Below are positions 39,101 through 54,100 of a DNA stretch of 64,000 nucleotides, one piece after another (positions within the stretch are counted from its first letter, which is position 1; each line of letters starts with the position of its first letter). Under the pieces are notes generated by a model. It worked only from the letters and a program-made list of their open reading frames with translations. It was not told the DNA's origin and made no database searches. The stretch lies in NCBI GenBank assembly GCA_963680875.1, contig OY804580.1, forward strand, positions 93,649,353 through 93,713,352, in the 5' to 3' direction. The stretch comes from Bathymodiolus brooksi. Lineage: Eukaryota; Mollusca; Bivalvia; Mytilida; Modiolidae. A program made the translations under genes and the position numbers.

Positions 39101-42100
39101 GCCGCCAAGCTCAAAATAGAAAAAAGGGTGGATGAAATTTTAATTGTCCATTGCTGCTTTAGTGTAAGTCAAAATGAACTGAAATTTTAACTGCAGCTAC
39201 ATGGCAAGAAGTAGTTTAGCCTATATTCCGGGGTTTTTCTGTGAAATTTTTCTTTCAGCCGATATATACCGATTATGCAAATTAGGCATATTTTGATAAA
39301 AGATCGCATTTAAATCTTCTCCTCTGAAACTGCTGAACCAAATTAAACCAAACCTGGCAGGGATGGTCCCTGGGTGGTTCCCTTTCAAAATTGTGTCCGA
39401 CAGCCCCGCCCTCCATTCAAGATGGCTGCTGTTACTAAAAATAGAAATTTCTTCAATTGTCCATTGCTGCTTTAGTATAAGTCAAAATGAGCTCAAATTT
39501 AAACTGCAGCTACATGGCAAAGAGTAGTTTAGCATATGTTCAGGTTTTTTTTTCTGAAATTTTCTTTCAGCCGATTTATACCGATTATTCAAATTAGGCA
39601 TATTTTGATAAAAGATCACATTTAAATCTCCTCCTCTGAAACCGCTGTACTTAGTTTAACATAGGACCCTATGGGAAATTCACATAAAAACCATCTTGTC
39701 TGGAACCAGTAGCTCAATTAAAACCAAACTTTGATGGAATAGTCATTGGATGGTCCTCTTCCAAAATGGTGTCTGGCAGTTGCGCTCTCCCGCCAAGATG
39801 GCCGCCACAGTGCTGTTGCGTTGTTATTGAAAGCAGCTTTGATCCAGGTGAGCGATTACAGGCTCCTGGGAGCCTCTGGTTTCATCAAATTTTCAAAATT
39901 TTAATATTTTTCGTCTTATATTTTGATAGCTATAAGAGATAGAGGTTAAGTTTAATTGCAAACATGTTCAGCATTTCAAGATCTACCTACCCTGCAATTT
40001 TGAAGTAAATCCGAGTACCCATTTTAGAGTTATTGTCCTTTTTTCATTAGATTTTCAAAATGTTAATACTTGTCATCCTTTATTACAAAAACTATTAGAG
40101 GTAGATGTTAAGTTTAAACTGCAAACATGTTCAGCATGTCAAGATCTACCTACCCTGCAATTTTGAAGTAAATCTGATTACCCAACTTGGATTTTTTGCC
40201 CTTTGTTATCAAATTTTTTAAGATTTTGATACTTTTCGTCTTATATTTCCAAAACTATATGAGATAAAGGTTAAGTTTAAATTGCAAAAATGTGCAGCAT
40301 GTCAAGAACTACCTACTCTGCAATTTTTAAGTAAATCACATTACCCATTTTGGAGTTATTGCCCTTTTTTCATAAAATGTTCTAAATTTTAATACTTTCA
40401 TCTTATATCTCAATAACTATTCCTCCATATTCCGTTTGCTAACAAAGGAATCGATGCTATTAACATCAGCAACATTCTTAATAGAAAAGAGGTCGTAAAA
40501 GAAATTCCACCATATTTTAAAAATCAATCTGTTCCCATTGTCTCCTATAGCTACACTAACGGCATTGGCCGTAAAATTTTCAACTACAAAGAAGCATTGC
40601 AAGATATTAGCATAGAAGAGTACCTTAAGAACCCTCTGACTTGTGACTGCTCCCACTCTCCTTTTCAATACAATACATCTGGACATGTAATCACTGGTGA
40701 TCTGAATATCATTCAACATGAGAGTCTCCGAAAGGTGATTTCTCATGGTCCTAAATTCAGAGAACCTCAACACATCAATTGGAAACATAATTTCAAGATA
40801 ATTATGGATGCTGTTGAAGATTATGCCAGAAGGTGGATAAAGAGAGAAGTATGCCAAGATCCTGAGTTAGAGTCCTTGTCAGACTAGGTTAGAACAATTA
40901 GGTCTCTAGTACAAGGTCGGATTCACAAACTCAAAAATTGTGTTAATAGTCGACCTAAGTCTATATTTAAAGACCAAGAAGCTGTTAAGTGTCTTTCCTC
41001 TCTTCATGACAAATATGTTATCGTTCCTGCGGACAAGGCTTCCAACAATATCGTGTTTGTATGTAAATCATATTACTTTGAATGCCTAATCAAGGAATTG
41101 GGCATAAATAACAACACCTCTAGTAATACCACATACAAACCTACTTCGTTCGACAAAGATGAAATCCTAGCTAACCACAGATCATTCATGACCTCTTTAA
41201 ACATTCCCTCTGGTAAAGAGTTTGAGGATTTACCCTATTTATATTGGATACCTAAACTCCATAAGACACCATACAAAGAAAGGTACATAGCGGGATCATC
41301 AACTTGTTCGACGAAAGATTCTGTCTGCAGTAAAAGAGGGACAACAGAAATATTGTGAAACTGTTTACTCGCGTAGTAGCATAAATTACATGTGGATTTT
41401 GAAAAACTCTGAGATCTTTCTCTCAGGTATCCTCCATCAAAACTTTTGATTTTTCAACTCTATATACCACCCTACCGCATGACAAATTAAAAACCCGCTT
41501 AAAAGAAACAATTCACAAAGCTTTCAGTCATAGAAACTATGGCTTAAAATTTGTTGTGTTAGGCTACAATTCCACACATTTTTCAAACAAAATTCAAAAA
41601 GGTAAAACATGCTACTCTGAGAAACAAGTGATCAGTATGCTGGAGTTCCTCATCGATAACATATTTGTCTCCTTTGGAGGGATACTGTTTCAGCAGGTCG
41701 TCGGTATACCAATGGGTACGAATTGTGCCCCTCTTCTAGCCGATTTATTTTTTACTCGTACGAGTCGGAGTTTCTTCAAAAGCTTGTAAAAGATAAGAAG
41801 ATTCATGAGGCTAGAGCCTTTAATTTCACATACAGGTATATTGATGACGTTTTATCTATCAATAATTCTAGATTTGCAGAATTTCTTCCATTGATATATC
41901 CTCCAGAGCTGGAAGTTAAAGAGACCACAGATACCGCTTCATCGCATCATTTTTGGACTTATACCTCGAATTTGACGACAGTGGTCAAATCAGTACTAAA
42001 ATATATGATAAACGGGACGACTTCAATTTTAAAATCATAAATTTTCCAAATATGTGCAGCAATATACCAGCTTCTCCTGCATATGGTGTTTACATCTCGC

Positions 42101-45100
42101 AATTGATTCGTTATGCAAGGGCCAGTAGCAATTATTCTGATTTCCTGAAACGTCATCTTCATCTGAGAAACAGGCTACTGGACCAGGGCTATAAAAAGAT
42201 TTGCCTTATTCGATCTCTTAAAAAGTTTATATTCCGATACCAAGATCTTGTCGAAATATATTCCGTCTCTGCAGAAAAGATTATAAACGATGGATTTTCA
42301 TATAGTGAAAATGTATAAAGATAAGTGGTCAAAAACAAAAATGTCAAAAATATTTTTTTATCAATGTGTGATGTAAAAATGTTTTTAACATTCACTTCAC
42401 TGAGTTTGGTGCTGTTATGACAACTGTTTTACCTGTTTTGTTCAAGTATTGTTATAAATACTGTTATAGTGACAGCCGGAAACTTTGAGCCGTAATGAAA
42501 GGGGGAGGTTTGGCGCTTTAAAATCTGATTCAACCCACCATTTCTTTGGAAATGCCTGTACCAAGTCAGGGTCATTACGGTTTTCACAGTTTTCCGGTTA
42601 TTGACTGATTTTGTCTGTTTATATACTTATGAGTTTTGTCTTTCCCTTTGTAAGATTGCTCGGAGTTCAGTAATTTTGTTATTACCCTTATTTAGAGAGA
42701 GGGAAAGTTAAATCTGCAAAAATGTTCAGCATATCAAGATCTACAAAAAAGTTCTCACAGTTGAAAATGTCCGACAACTGTGTGAAGAGTTATTCCTCTT
42801 GAAATGCCTTTTTTTGTTGACTTTCACTGCTTTTGGTTACTCAAATAATCAAAGGGAAGCAACTCTATTACATAATGTGAAGTAGCAAAAGCTAAATTTT
42901 GTGAATCGCTGATATTTATGTTTTTTTTACAGCAATGATGATAACTTACATTAAAGGGGAGCCCCTGCCCAAATATTTTTGGAGAGGGGGTCTGCAATGA
43001 CGAGGGCTACATTTGTTAATTTTTGACCGAAGTTATCAAGTTTTATTGACATGCTATTATACCCAGGTGAACTATACAGGCTTCTAGGAGCCTCTAGTTT
43101 TTCTTGTTTCTTCTCTTCCTTATACATTTTTTTTTAGTTTGCTAACAGATTTTCAATGGCTTTTACTGTTTTCAAGATGTTAGGGCATCAAAATGAGACC
43201 GGCAACAAATTTTGAATTTTTGTTGTTAAAGATTTGACTTGTCTTTTCTGGTTTCGAAGATAAAACCATTCAAATGGAGCCAAAATGGACCTTCACCAAA
43301 AAGGATAAGTTTTTAATTTTAAGCCTTATCTATAAGTGTTTTTTTTCCATTGAATTCATTGCTGTAGCTCTTACTGTTAACAACCAAACTTTTTAATTAT
43401 ATTTTAAGTCTGATTTTAATGATATGCTTTCCCTTAATTGATGACTTTTGCAGGATAATATTAGTTTTCAGTAGACTGGTGGTTGCAAATTCCTTGTTAA
43501 CTTGCTGCGGTCGTATCATGCTGCACCAGGTGTATCTCTTTATTAATATAACTTTTGATATCTTGCATATAATCTTGTTCGCGTCCTGAATATAGCTGAA
43601 AATTATTTAAATATTGCTCACTTGATGTTATTAAACAATTTATTATCGATGATTTATACATTTTCTCTTTGATAATATCGAACACACGATGATATCGAAT
43701 ATCAAGCAACTAGCGTGATATGAACATAATATTGCTGTTTTCTAATATCATGTTATTAAAACGTCATGTCCTTGATAAACATACTATCATTGACATTGAT
43801 ATGTTTTGCTCTAAATGGACTTCTCATCGCATCACATATCTCGGGCTTTGATGCGAGATTGCTCTGAGAAATCCATTCTCGTAAAACACATTAACGATAG
43901 TATATATATATGTCTGATCATCCTGAATATAAATGATTTTTTTTTTTTATTTGATTTTTAGTTCACCTGTCGTCTGTCGTCTGTAAACTTTGCACATTTC
44001 AAGCTTCTTCTCCGAAACCACTGGGCCGATTGGAACCAAACTTAGCAGGAATGTTCCTTGGATGGTCCTCTACAAAGTTACTGTTTTTCGTTCCAGCCGG
44101 ATATTCAATATGGCTGCCAAGGCCAATAATATGCTCTGATTGGCTGAAATTTCAAAGATCTTCTTCTCTGAAACTAATGAACTGACTGAACCTAAACTGT
44201 ACATGAATGATCATTGGAAGGTCCTCTACAAAGTTACTGTTTTTTATGCCGATCGGAAATCCAAGATGGCCACCATCGCAGGACATAGATTAACATTGGA
44301 CCCTATGGGAAAATATTCAAATGCCTTCTTCTCAGAAACTACAAATATGATTAAAGCCAAACTGTACATGAATGTTCATTGGATGGTCCTCTACAATCTT
44401 AAGGTTTTTTGTTCCGATATGAAATTCAAAATGGCGGCTACGGCAGGACTTAGTTTAACATTGGACCCTATGGGAAAAATGTTTCAAAATGCTTCTTCTC
44501 TGAAACCACTTGGACAGTTGAAACCAAACTGCCCAGGAATGATCATTGGAAGGTCCTCTACAAAGTTTCTGTTTTTTATGCCGATCGGAAATCCAAGATG
44601 GCCGCCACCGCAATACATAGATTAACATTGGACCCTATGGGAAAATATTCAAATGCCTTCTTCTCAGAAACTACAAATATGATTAAAGCCAAACTGTACA
44701 TGAATGTTCATTGGATGGTCCTCTACAATCTTAAGGTTTTTTGTTCCGATATGAAATTGAAAATGGCGGCTACGGCAGGACTTAGTTTAACATTGGACCC
44801 TATGGGAAAAATGTTTCAAAATGCTTCTTCTCTGAAACCACTTGGACAGTTGAAACCAAACTGTCCAGGAATGATCATTGGAAGGTCCTCTACAAAATTT
44901 CTGTTTTTTATGCCGATCGGAAATCCAAGATGGCTGCCACCGCAGGACATAGATTAACATTGGACCCTATGGGAAAATATTCAAATGCCTTCTTCTCAGA
45001 AACTACAAATATGATTAAAGCCAAACTGTACATGAATGTTCATTGGATGGCCCTCTACAAACTTTACGTTTTTTGTTCCGGTATGAAATTCAAAATGGCG

Positions 45101-48100
45101 GCTACGGCAGGACTTAGTTTAACATTGGACCCTATGGGAAAAATGTTTCAAAATGCTTCTTCTCTGAAACCACTTGGACAGTTGAAACCAAACTGCCCAG
45201 GAATGATCATTGGAAGGTCCTCTACAAAGTTTCTGTTTTTCATGCCGATCGGAAATCCAAGATGGCCGCCACCGCAGGACATAGATTAACATTGGACCCT
45301 ATGGGAAAATATTCAAATGCCTTCTTTTCAGAAACTACAAATATGATTAAAGCCAAACTGTACATGAATGTTCATTGGATGGTCCTCTACAATCTTAAGG
45401 TTTTTTGTTCCGATATGAAATTCAAAATGGCGGCTACGGCAGGACTTAGTTGAACATTGGACCCTATGGGAAAAATGTTTCAAAATGCTTCTTCTCTGAA
45501 ACCACTTGGACAGTTGAAACCAAACTGCCCAGGAATGATCATTGGAAGGTCCTCTACAAATTTTCTGTTTTTTATGCCGATCGGAAATCCAAGATGGCCG
45601 CCACCGCAATACATAGATTAACATTGGACCCTATGGGAAAATATTCAAATGCCTTCTTCTCAGAAACTACAAATATGATTAAAGCCAAACTGTACATGAA
45701 TGTTCATTGGATGGTCCTCTACAATCTTAAGGTTTTTTGTTCCGATATGAAATTCAAAATGGCAGCTACGGCAGGACTTAGTTTAACATTGGACCCTATG
45801 GGAAAAATGTTTCAAAATGCTTCTTCTCTGAAACCACTTGGACAGTTGAAACCAAACTGCCCAGGTATGATCATTGGAAGGTCCTCTACAAGGTTTCTGT
45901 TTTTTATGCCGATCGGAAATCCAAGATGGCCACCACCGCAGGACATAGATTAACATTGGACCCTATGGGAAAATATTCAAATGCCTTCTTCTCAGAAACT
46001 ACAAATATGATTAAAGCCAAACTGTACATGAATGTTCATTAGATGGCCCTCTACAAACTTTACGTTTTTTGTTCCGGTATGAAATTCAAAATGGCGGCTA
46101 CGGCAGGACTTAGTTTAACATTGGACCCTATGGGAAAAATGTTTCAAAATGCTTCTTCTCTGAAACCACTTGGACAGTTGAAACCAAACTGCCCAGGAAT
46201 GATCATTGGAAGGTCCTCTACAAAGTTTCTGTTTTTCATGCCGATCGGAAATCCAAGATGGCCGCCACCGCAGGACATAGATTAACATTGGACCCTATGG
46301 GAAAATATTCAAATGCCTTCTTCTCAGAAACTACAAATATGATTAAAGCCAAACTGTACATGAATGTTCATTGGATGGTCCTCTACAATCTTAAGGTTTT
46401 TTGTTCCGATATGAAATTCAAAATGGCGGCTACGGCAGGACTTAGTTTAACATTGGACCCTATGGGAAAAATGTTTCAAAATGCTTCTTCTCTGAAACCA
46501 CTTGGACAGTTGAAACCAAACTGCCCAGGAATGATCATTGGAAGGTCCTCTACAAATTTCTGTTTTTTATGCCGATCGGAAATCCAAGATGGCCACCACC
46601 ACAGGACATAGATTAACATTGGACCCTATGGGAAAATATTCAAATGCCTTCTTCTCAGAAACTACAAATATGATTAAAGCCAAACTGTACATGAATGTTC
46701 ATTAGATGGCCCTCTACAAACTTTACGTTTTTTGTTCAGGTATGAAATACAAAATGGCGGCTACGGCAGGACTTAGTTTAACATTGGACCCTATGGGAAA
46801 AATGTTTCAAAATGCTTCTTCTCTGAAACCACTTGGACAGTTGAAACCAAACTGCCCAGGAATGATCATTGGAAGGTCCTCTACAAAATTTCTGTTTTTT
46901 ATGCCGATCGGAAATCCAAGATGGCTGCCACCGCAGGACATAGATTAACATTGGACCCTATGGGAAAATATTCAAATGCCTTCTTCTCAGAAACTACAAA
47001 TATGATTAAAGCCAAACTGTACATGAATGTTCATTGGATGGTCCTCTACAATCTTAAGGTTTTTTGTTCCGATATGAAATTCAAAATGGCAGCTACGGCA
47101 GGACTTAGTTTAACATTGGACCCTATGGGAAAAATGTTTCAAAATGCTTCTTCTCTGAAACCACTTGGACAGTTGAAACCAAACTTCCCAGGAATGATCA
47201 TTGGAAGGTCCTCTACAAATTTTTTGTTTTTTATGCCGATCGGAAATACAAGATGGCTGCCACCGCAGGACATAGATTAACATTGGACCCTATGGGAAAA
47301 TATTCAAATGCCTTCTTCTCAGAAACTACAAATATGATTAAAGCCAAACTGTACATGAATGTTCATTGGATGGTCCTCTACAATCTTAAGGTTTTTTGTT
47401 CCGATATGAAATTCAAAATGGCGGCTACGGCAGGACTTAGTTTAACATTGGACCCTATGGGAAAAATGTTTCAAAATGCTTCTTCTCTGAAACCACTTGG
47501 ACAGTTGAAACCAAACTGCCCAGGAATGATCATTGGAAGGTCCTCTACAAATTTCTGTTTTTTATGCCGGTCGGAAATCCAAGATGGCCACCACCACAGG
47601 ACATAGATTAACATTGGACCCTATGGGAAAATATTCAAATGCCTTCTTCTCAGAAACTACAAATATGATTAAAGCCAAACTGTACATGAATGTTCATTAG
47701 ATGGCCCTCTACAAACTTTAGGTTTTTTGTTCCGGTATGAAATACAAAATGGCGGCTACGGCAGGACTTAGTTTAACATTGGACCCTATGGGAAAAATGT
47801 TTCAAAATGCTTCTTCTCTGAAACCACTTGGACAGTTGAAACTAAACTGCCCAGGAATGATCATTGGAAGGTCCTCTACAAAATTTCTGTTTTTTATGCC
47901 GATCGGAAATCCAAGATGGCTGCCACCGCAGGACATAGATTAACATTGGACCCTATGGGAAAATATTCAAATGCCTTCTTCTCAGAAACTACAAATATGA
48001 TTAAAGCCAAACTGTACATGAATGTTCATTGGATGGTCCTCTACAATCTTAAGGTTTTTTGTTCCGATATGAAATTCAAAATGGCAGCTACGGCAGGACT

Positions 48101-51100
48101 TAGTTTAACATTGGACCCTATGGGAAAAATGTTTCAAAATGCTTCTTCTCTGAAACCACTTGGACAGTTGAAACCAAACTGCCCAGGAATGATCATTGGA
48201 AGGTCCTCTACAAAATTTTTGTTTTTTATGCCGATCGGAAATCCAAGATGGCCGCCACCACAGGACATAGATTAACATTGGACCCTATGGGAAAATATTC
48301 AAATGCCTTCTTCTCAGAAACTACAAATATGATTAAAGCCAAACTGTACATGAATGTTCATTGGATGGTCCTCTACAATCTTAAGGTTTTTTGTTCCGAT
48401 ATGAAATTCAAAATGGCGGCTACGGCAGTACTTAGTTTAACATTGGACCCTATGGGAAAAATGTTTCAAAATGCTTCTTCTCTGAAACCACTTGGACAGT
48501 TGAAACCAAACTGCCCAGGAATGATCATTGGAAGGTCCTCTACAAAATTTTTGTTTTTTATGCCGATCGGAAATCCAAGATGGCCGCCACCGCAGGACAT
48601 AGATTAACATTGGACCCTATGGGAAAATATTCAAATGCCTTCTTCTCAGAAACTACAAATATGATTAAAGCCAAACTGTACATGAATGTTCATTGGATGG
48701 TCCTCTACAATCTTAAGGTTTTTTGTTCCGATATGAAATTGAAAATGGCGGCTACGGCAGGACTTAGTTTAACATTGGACCCTATGGGAAAAATGTTTCA
48801 AAATGCTTCTTCTCTGAAACCACTTGGACAGTTGAAACCAAACTGCCCAGGAATGATCATTGGAAGGTCCTCTACAAAATTTCTGTTTTTTATGCCGATC
48901 GGAAATCCAAGATGGCCACCACCGCAGGACATAGATTAACATTGGACCCTATGGGAAAATATTCAAATGCCTTCTTCTCAGAAACTACAAATATGATTAA
49001 AGCCAAACTGTACATGAATGTTCATTGGATGGTCCTCTACAATCTTAAGGTTTTTTGTTCCGATATGAAATTCAAAATGGCGGCTACGGCAGGACTTAGT
49101 TTAACATTGGACCCTATGGGAAAAATGTTTCAAAATGCTTCTTCTCTGAAACCACTTGGACAGTTGAAACCAAACTGCCCAGGAATGATCATTGGAAGGT
49201 CCTCTACAAATTTCTGTTTTTTATGCCGGTCGGAAATCCAAGATGGCCACCACCACAGGACATAGATTAACATTGGACCCTATGGGAAAATATTCAAATG
49301 CCTTCTTCTCAGAAACTACAAATATGATTAAAGCCAAACTGTACATGAATGTTCATTAGATGGCCCTCTACAAACTTTAGGTTTTTTGTTCCGGTATGAA
49401 ATACAAAATGGCGGCTACGGCAGGACTTAGTTTAACATTGGACCCTATGGGAAAAATGTTTCAAAATGCTTCTTCTCTGAAACCACTTGGACAGTTGAAA
49501 CTAAACTGCCCAGGAATGATCATTGGAAGGTCCTCTACAAAATTTCTGTTTTTTATGCCGATCGGAAATCCAAGATGGCTGCCACCGCAGGACATAGATT
49601 AACATTGGACCCTATGGGAAAATATTCAAATGCCTTCTTCTCAGAAACTACAAATATGATTAAAGCCAAACTGTACATGAATGTTCATTGGATGGTCCTC
49701 TACAATCTTAAGGTTTTTTGTTCCGATATGAAATTCAAAATGGCAGCTACGGCAGGACTTAGTTTAACATTGGACCCTATGGGAAAAATGTTTCAAAATG
49801 CTTCTTCTCTGAAACCACTTGGACAGTTGAAACCAAACTGCCCAGGAATGATCATTGGAAGGTCCTCTACAAAATTTTTGTTTTTTATGCCGATCGGAAA
49901 TCCAAGATGGCCGCCACCACAGGACATAGATTAACATTGGACCCTATGGGAAAATATTCAAATGCCTTCTTCTCAGAAACTACAAATATGATTAAAGCCA
50001 AACTGTACATGAATGTTCATTGGATGGTCCTCTACAATCTTAAGGTTTTTTGTTCCGATATGAAATTCAAAATGGCGGCTACGGCAGTACTTAGTTTAAC
50101 ATTGGACCCTATGGGAAAAATGTTTCAAAATGCTTCTTCTCTGAAACCACTTGGACAGTTGAAACCAAACTGCCCAGGAATGATCATTGGAAGGTCCTCT
50201 ACAAAATTTTTGTTTTTTATGCCGATCGGAAATCCAAGATGGCCGCCACCGCAGGACATAGATTAACATTGGACCCTATGGGAAAATATTCAAATGCCTT
50301 CTTCTCAGAAACTACAAATATGATTAAAGCCAAACTGTACATGAATGTTCATTGGATGGTCCTCTACAATCTTAAGGTTTTTTGTTCCGATATGAAATTG
50401 AAAATGGCGGCTACGGCAGGACTTAGTTTAACATTGGACCCTATGGGAAAAATGTTTCAAAATGCTTCTTCTCTGAAACCACTTGGACAGTTGAAACCAA
50501 ACTGCCCAGGAATGATCATTGGAAGGTCCTCTACAAAATTTCTGTTTTTTATGCCGATCGGAAATCCAAGATGGCCACCACCGCAGGACATAGATTAACA
50601 TTGGACCCTATGGGAAAATATTCAAATGCCTTCTTCTCAGAAACTACAAATATGATTAAAGCCAAACTGTACATGAATGTTCATTGGATGGTCCTCTACA
50701 ATCTTAAGGTTTTTTGTTCCGATATGAAATTCAAAATGGCGGCTACGGCAGGACTTAGTTTAACATTGGACCCTATGGGAAAAATGTTTCAAAATGCTTC
50801 TTCTCTGAAACCACTTGGACAGTTGAAACCAAACTGCCCAAGAATGATCATTGGAAGGTCCTCTACAAAATTTCTGTTTTTTATGCCGATCGGAAATCCA
50901 AGATGGCTGCCACCACAGGACATAGATTAACATTGGACCCTATGGGAAAATATTCAAATGCCTTCTTCTCAGAAACTACAAATATTATTAAAGCCAAACT
51001 GTACATGAATGTTCATTGGATGGTCCTCTACAATCTTAAGGTTTTTTGTTCCGATATGAAATTCAAAATGGCGGCTACGGCAGGACTTAGTTTAACATTG

Positions 51101-54100
51101 GACCCTATGGGAAAAATGTTTCAAAATGCTTCTTCTCTGAAACCACTTGGACAGTTGAAACCAAACTGCCCAGGAATGATCATTGGAAGGTCCTCTACAA
51201 AATTTCTGTTTTTTATGCCGATCGGAAATCCAAGATGGCCACCACCGCAGGACATAGATTAACATTGGACCCTATGGGAAAATATTCAAATGCCTTCTTC
51301 TCAGAAACTACAAATATGATTAAAGCCAAACTGTACATGAATGTTCATTGGATGGTCCTCTACAATCTTAAGGTTTTTTGTTCCGATATGAAATTCAAAA
51401 TGGCGGCTACGGCAGGACTTAGTTTAACATTGGACCCTATGGGAAAAATGTTTCAAAATGCTTCTTCTCTGAAACCACTTGGACAGTTGAAACCAAACTG
51501 CCCAGGAATGATCATTGGAAGGTCCTCTACAAAATTTCTGTTTTTTATGCCGATCGGAAATCCAAGATGGCCACCACTGCAGGACATAGATTAACATTGG
51601 ACCCTATGGGAAAATATTCAAATGCCTTCTTCTCAGAAACTACAAATATGATTAAAACCAAACTGTACATGAATGTTCATTGGATGGTCCTCTACAATCT
51701 TAAGTTTTTTTGTTCCGATATGAAATTCAAAATGGCGGCTACGGCAGGACTTAGTTTAACATTGGACCCTATGGGAAAAATGTTTCAAAATGCTTCTTCT
51801 CTGAAACCACTTGGACAGTTGAAACCAAACTGCCCAAGAATGATCATTGGAAGGTCCTCTACAAAATTTCTGTTTTTTATGCCGATCGGAAATCCAAGAT
51901 GGCTGCCACCACAGGACATAGATTAACATTGGACCCTATGGGAAAATATTCAAATGCCTTCTTCTCAGAAACTACAAATATGATTAAAGCCAAACTGTAC
52001 ATGAATGTTCATTGGATTGTCCTCTACAATCTTAAGGTTTTTTGTTCCGATATGAAATTCAAAATGGCGGCTACGGCAGGACTTAGTTTAACATTGGACC
52101 CTATGGGAAAAATGTTTCAAAATGCTTCTTCTCTGAAACCACTTGGACAGTTGAAACCAAACTGCCCAGGAATGATCATTGGAAGGTCCTCTACAAAATT
52201 TCTGTTTTTTATGCCGATCGGAAATCCAAGATGGCTGCCACCGCAGGACATAGATTAACATTGGACCCTATGGGAAAATATTCAAATGCCTTCTTCTCAG
52301 AAACTACAAATATGATTAAAGCCAAACTGTACATGAATGTTCATTGGATGGTCCTCTACAATCTTAAGGTTTTTTGTTCCGATATGAAATTCAAAATGGC
52401 AGCTACGGCAGGACTTAGTTTAACATTGGACCCTATGGGGAAAATGTTTCAAAATGCTTCTTCTCTGAAACCACTTGGACAGTTGAAACCAAACTGCCCA
52501 GGAATGATCATTGGAAGGTCCTCTACAAAATTTTTGTTTTTTATGCCGATCGGAAATCCAAGATGGCCGCCACCGCAGGACATAGATTAACATTGGACCC
52601 TATGGGAAAATATTCAAATGCCTTCTTCTCAGAAACTACAAATATGATTAAAGCCAAACTGTACATGTATGTTCATTGGATGGTCCTCTACAATCTTAAG
52701 GTTTTTTGTTCCGATATGAAATTCAAAATGGCGGCTACGGCAGGACTTAGTTTAACATTGGACCCTATGGGAAAAATGTTTCAAAATGCTTCTTCTCTGA
52801 AACCACTTGGACAGTTGAAACCAAACTGCCCAGGAATGATCATTGGAAGGTCCTCTACAAAATTTCTGTTTTTTATGCCGATCGGAAATCCAAGATGGCC
52901 ACCAACGCAGGACATAGATTAACATTGGACCCTATGGGAAAATATTCAAATGCCTTCTTCTCAGAAACTACAAATATGATTAAAGCCAAACTGTACATGA
53001 ATGTTCATTGGATGGTCCTCTACAATCTTAAGGTTTTTTGTTCCGATATGAAATTCAAAATGGCGGCTACGGCAGGACTTAGTTTAACATTGGACCCTAT
53101 GGGAAAAATGTTTCAAAATGCTTCTTCTCTGAAACCACTTGGACAGTTGAAACCAAACTGCCCAGGAATGATCATTGGAAGGTCCTCTACAAAATTTCTG
53201 TTTTTTATGTCGATCGGAAATCCAAGATGGCTGCCACCACAGGACATAGATTAACATTGGACCCTATGGGAAAATATTCAAATGCCTTCTTCTCAGAAAC
53301 TACAAATATTATTAAAGCCAAACTGTACATGAATGTTCATTGGATGGTCCTCTACAAACTTTACGTTTTTTGTTCCGATATGAAATTCAAAATGGCAGCT
53401 ACGGCAGGACTTAGTTTAACATTGGACCCTATGGGAAAAATGTTTCAAAACGCTTCTTCTCTGAAACCACTTGGACAATTGAAACCAAACTGCCCAGGAA
53501 TGATCATTGGAAGGTCCTCTACAAAGTTTGTTTTTTTATGCCGATCGAAAATTCAAGATGGCCACCACCGCAGGACATAGATTAACATTGGACCCTATGG
53601 GAAAATGTTCAAATGCCTTCTTCTCAGAAACTACAAATATGATTAAAGCCAAACTGTACATGAATGTTCATTGAATGGTCCTCTACAAACTTTACGTTTT
53701 TTATTCCGATATGAAATTCAAAATGGCGGCTACGGCAGGACTTAGTTTAACATTGAACCATATGGGAAAAATGTTTCAAAACGCTTCTTCTCTGAAACCA
53801 CTTGGATAATTGAAACCAAACTGCCCAGGAATGATCATTGGAAGGTCCTCTACAAGGTGTGTGTTTTTTATGCCGATCGGAAATCTAAGATGGCCACCAC
53901 CGCAATACATAGATTAACATTGGACCCTATGGGAAAATATTCAAATGCCTTCTACTCAGAAACTACAAATATGATTAAAGCCAAACTGTACATGAATGTT
54001 CATTGGAAAGGTCCTCTACAAATTTTACGTTTTTTGTTCTGATATGAAATTCAAAATGGCGGCTACGGCAGGACTTAGTTTAACATTGGACCCTATGGGA

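Larger units (their letters stand above)
20999..39881 (+). mobile_element. middle HINE-like element, about 18.9 kb
   Basis: Starts TTTTTAGCTCACCTGGCC with a 13-bp 5' stem (AGCTCAC..TGGCC, TTTA, GGCCA..GTGAGCT) and GTCCGTCGTCTGTCGTCC. Ends CCAGGTGAGCGATTACAGG and GGGAGCCTCTGGTT. It was inserted in the outer element. Nearly all of it is satellite of about 636 bp. This is far longer than usual for such elements, through expansion of the central array. No Rep or helicase frame is present, so it is non-autonomous. Confidence 0.7.
20636..43099 (+). mobile_element. outer HINE-like element of a three-level nest
   Basis: Left end TTTTTAGTTCACCTGGCCC (20636) with stem partner GGGCCATGTGA; right end CCAGGTGAACTATACAGG, then GAGCCTCTAGTT (43099). 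Its own units are about 170 bp, marked by CAAGATCTACCTACCCTGC, at 39985, 40140 and 40310 and decayed near 42740. It is interrupted by the middle element (20999-39881) and by a reverse-transcriptase element (40421-42690), so its own sequence is only about 1.3 kb. Sequence before 20998 (ATTGCCCTTT) and after 39881 (TTCATCAAATTTTC) joins into the normal unit seen again at about 40030. Confidence 0.7.

Noticed and set aside
40421..42690. Functional retroelement gene
   Set aside because: In-frame stops and at least two frameshifts interrupt the RT, although the YIDD catalytic motif remains.
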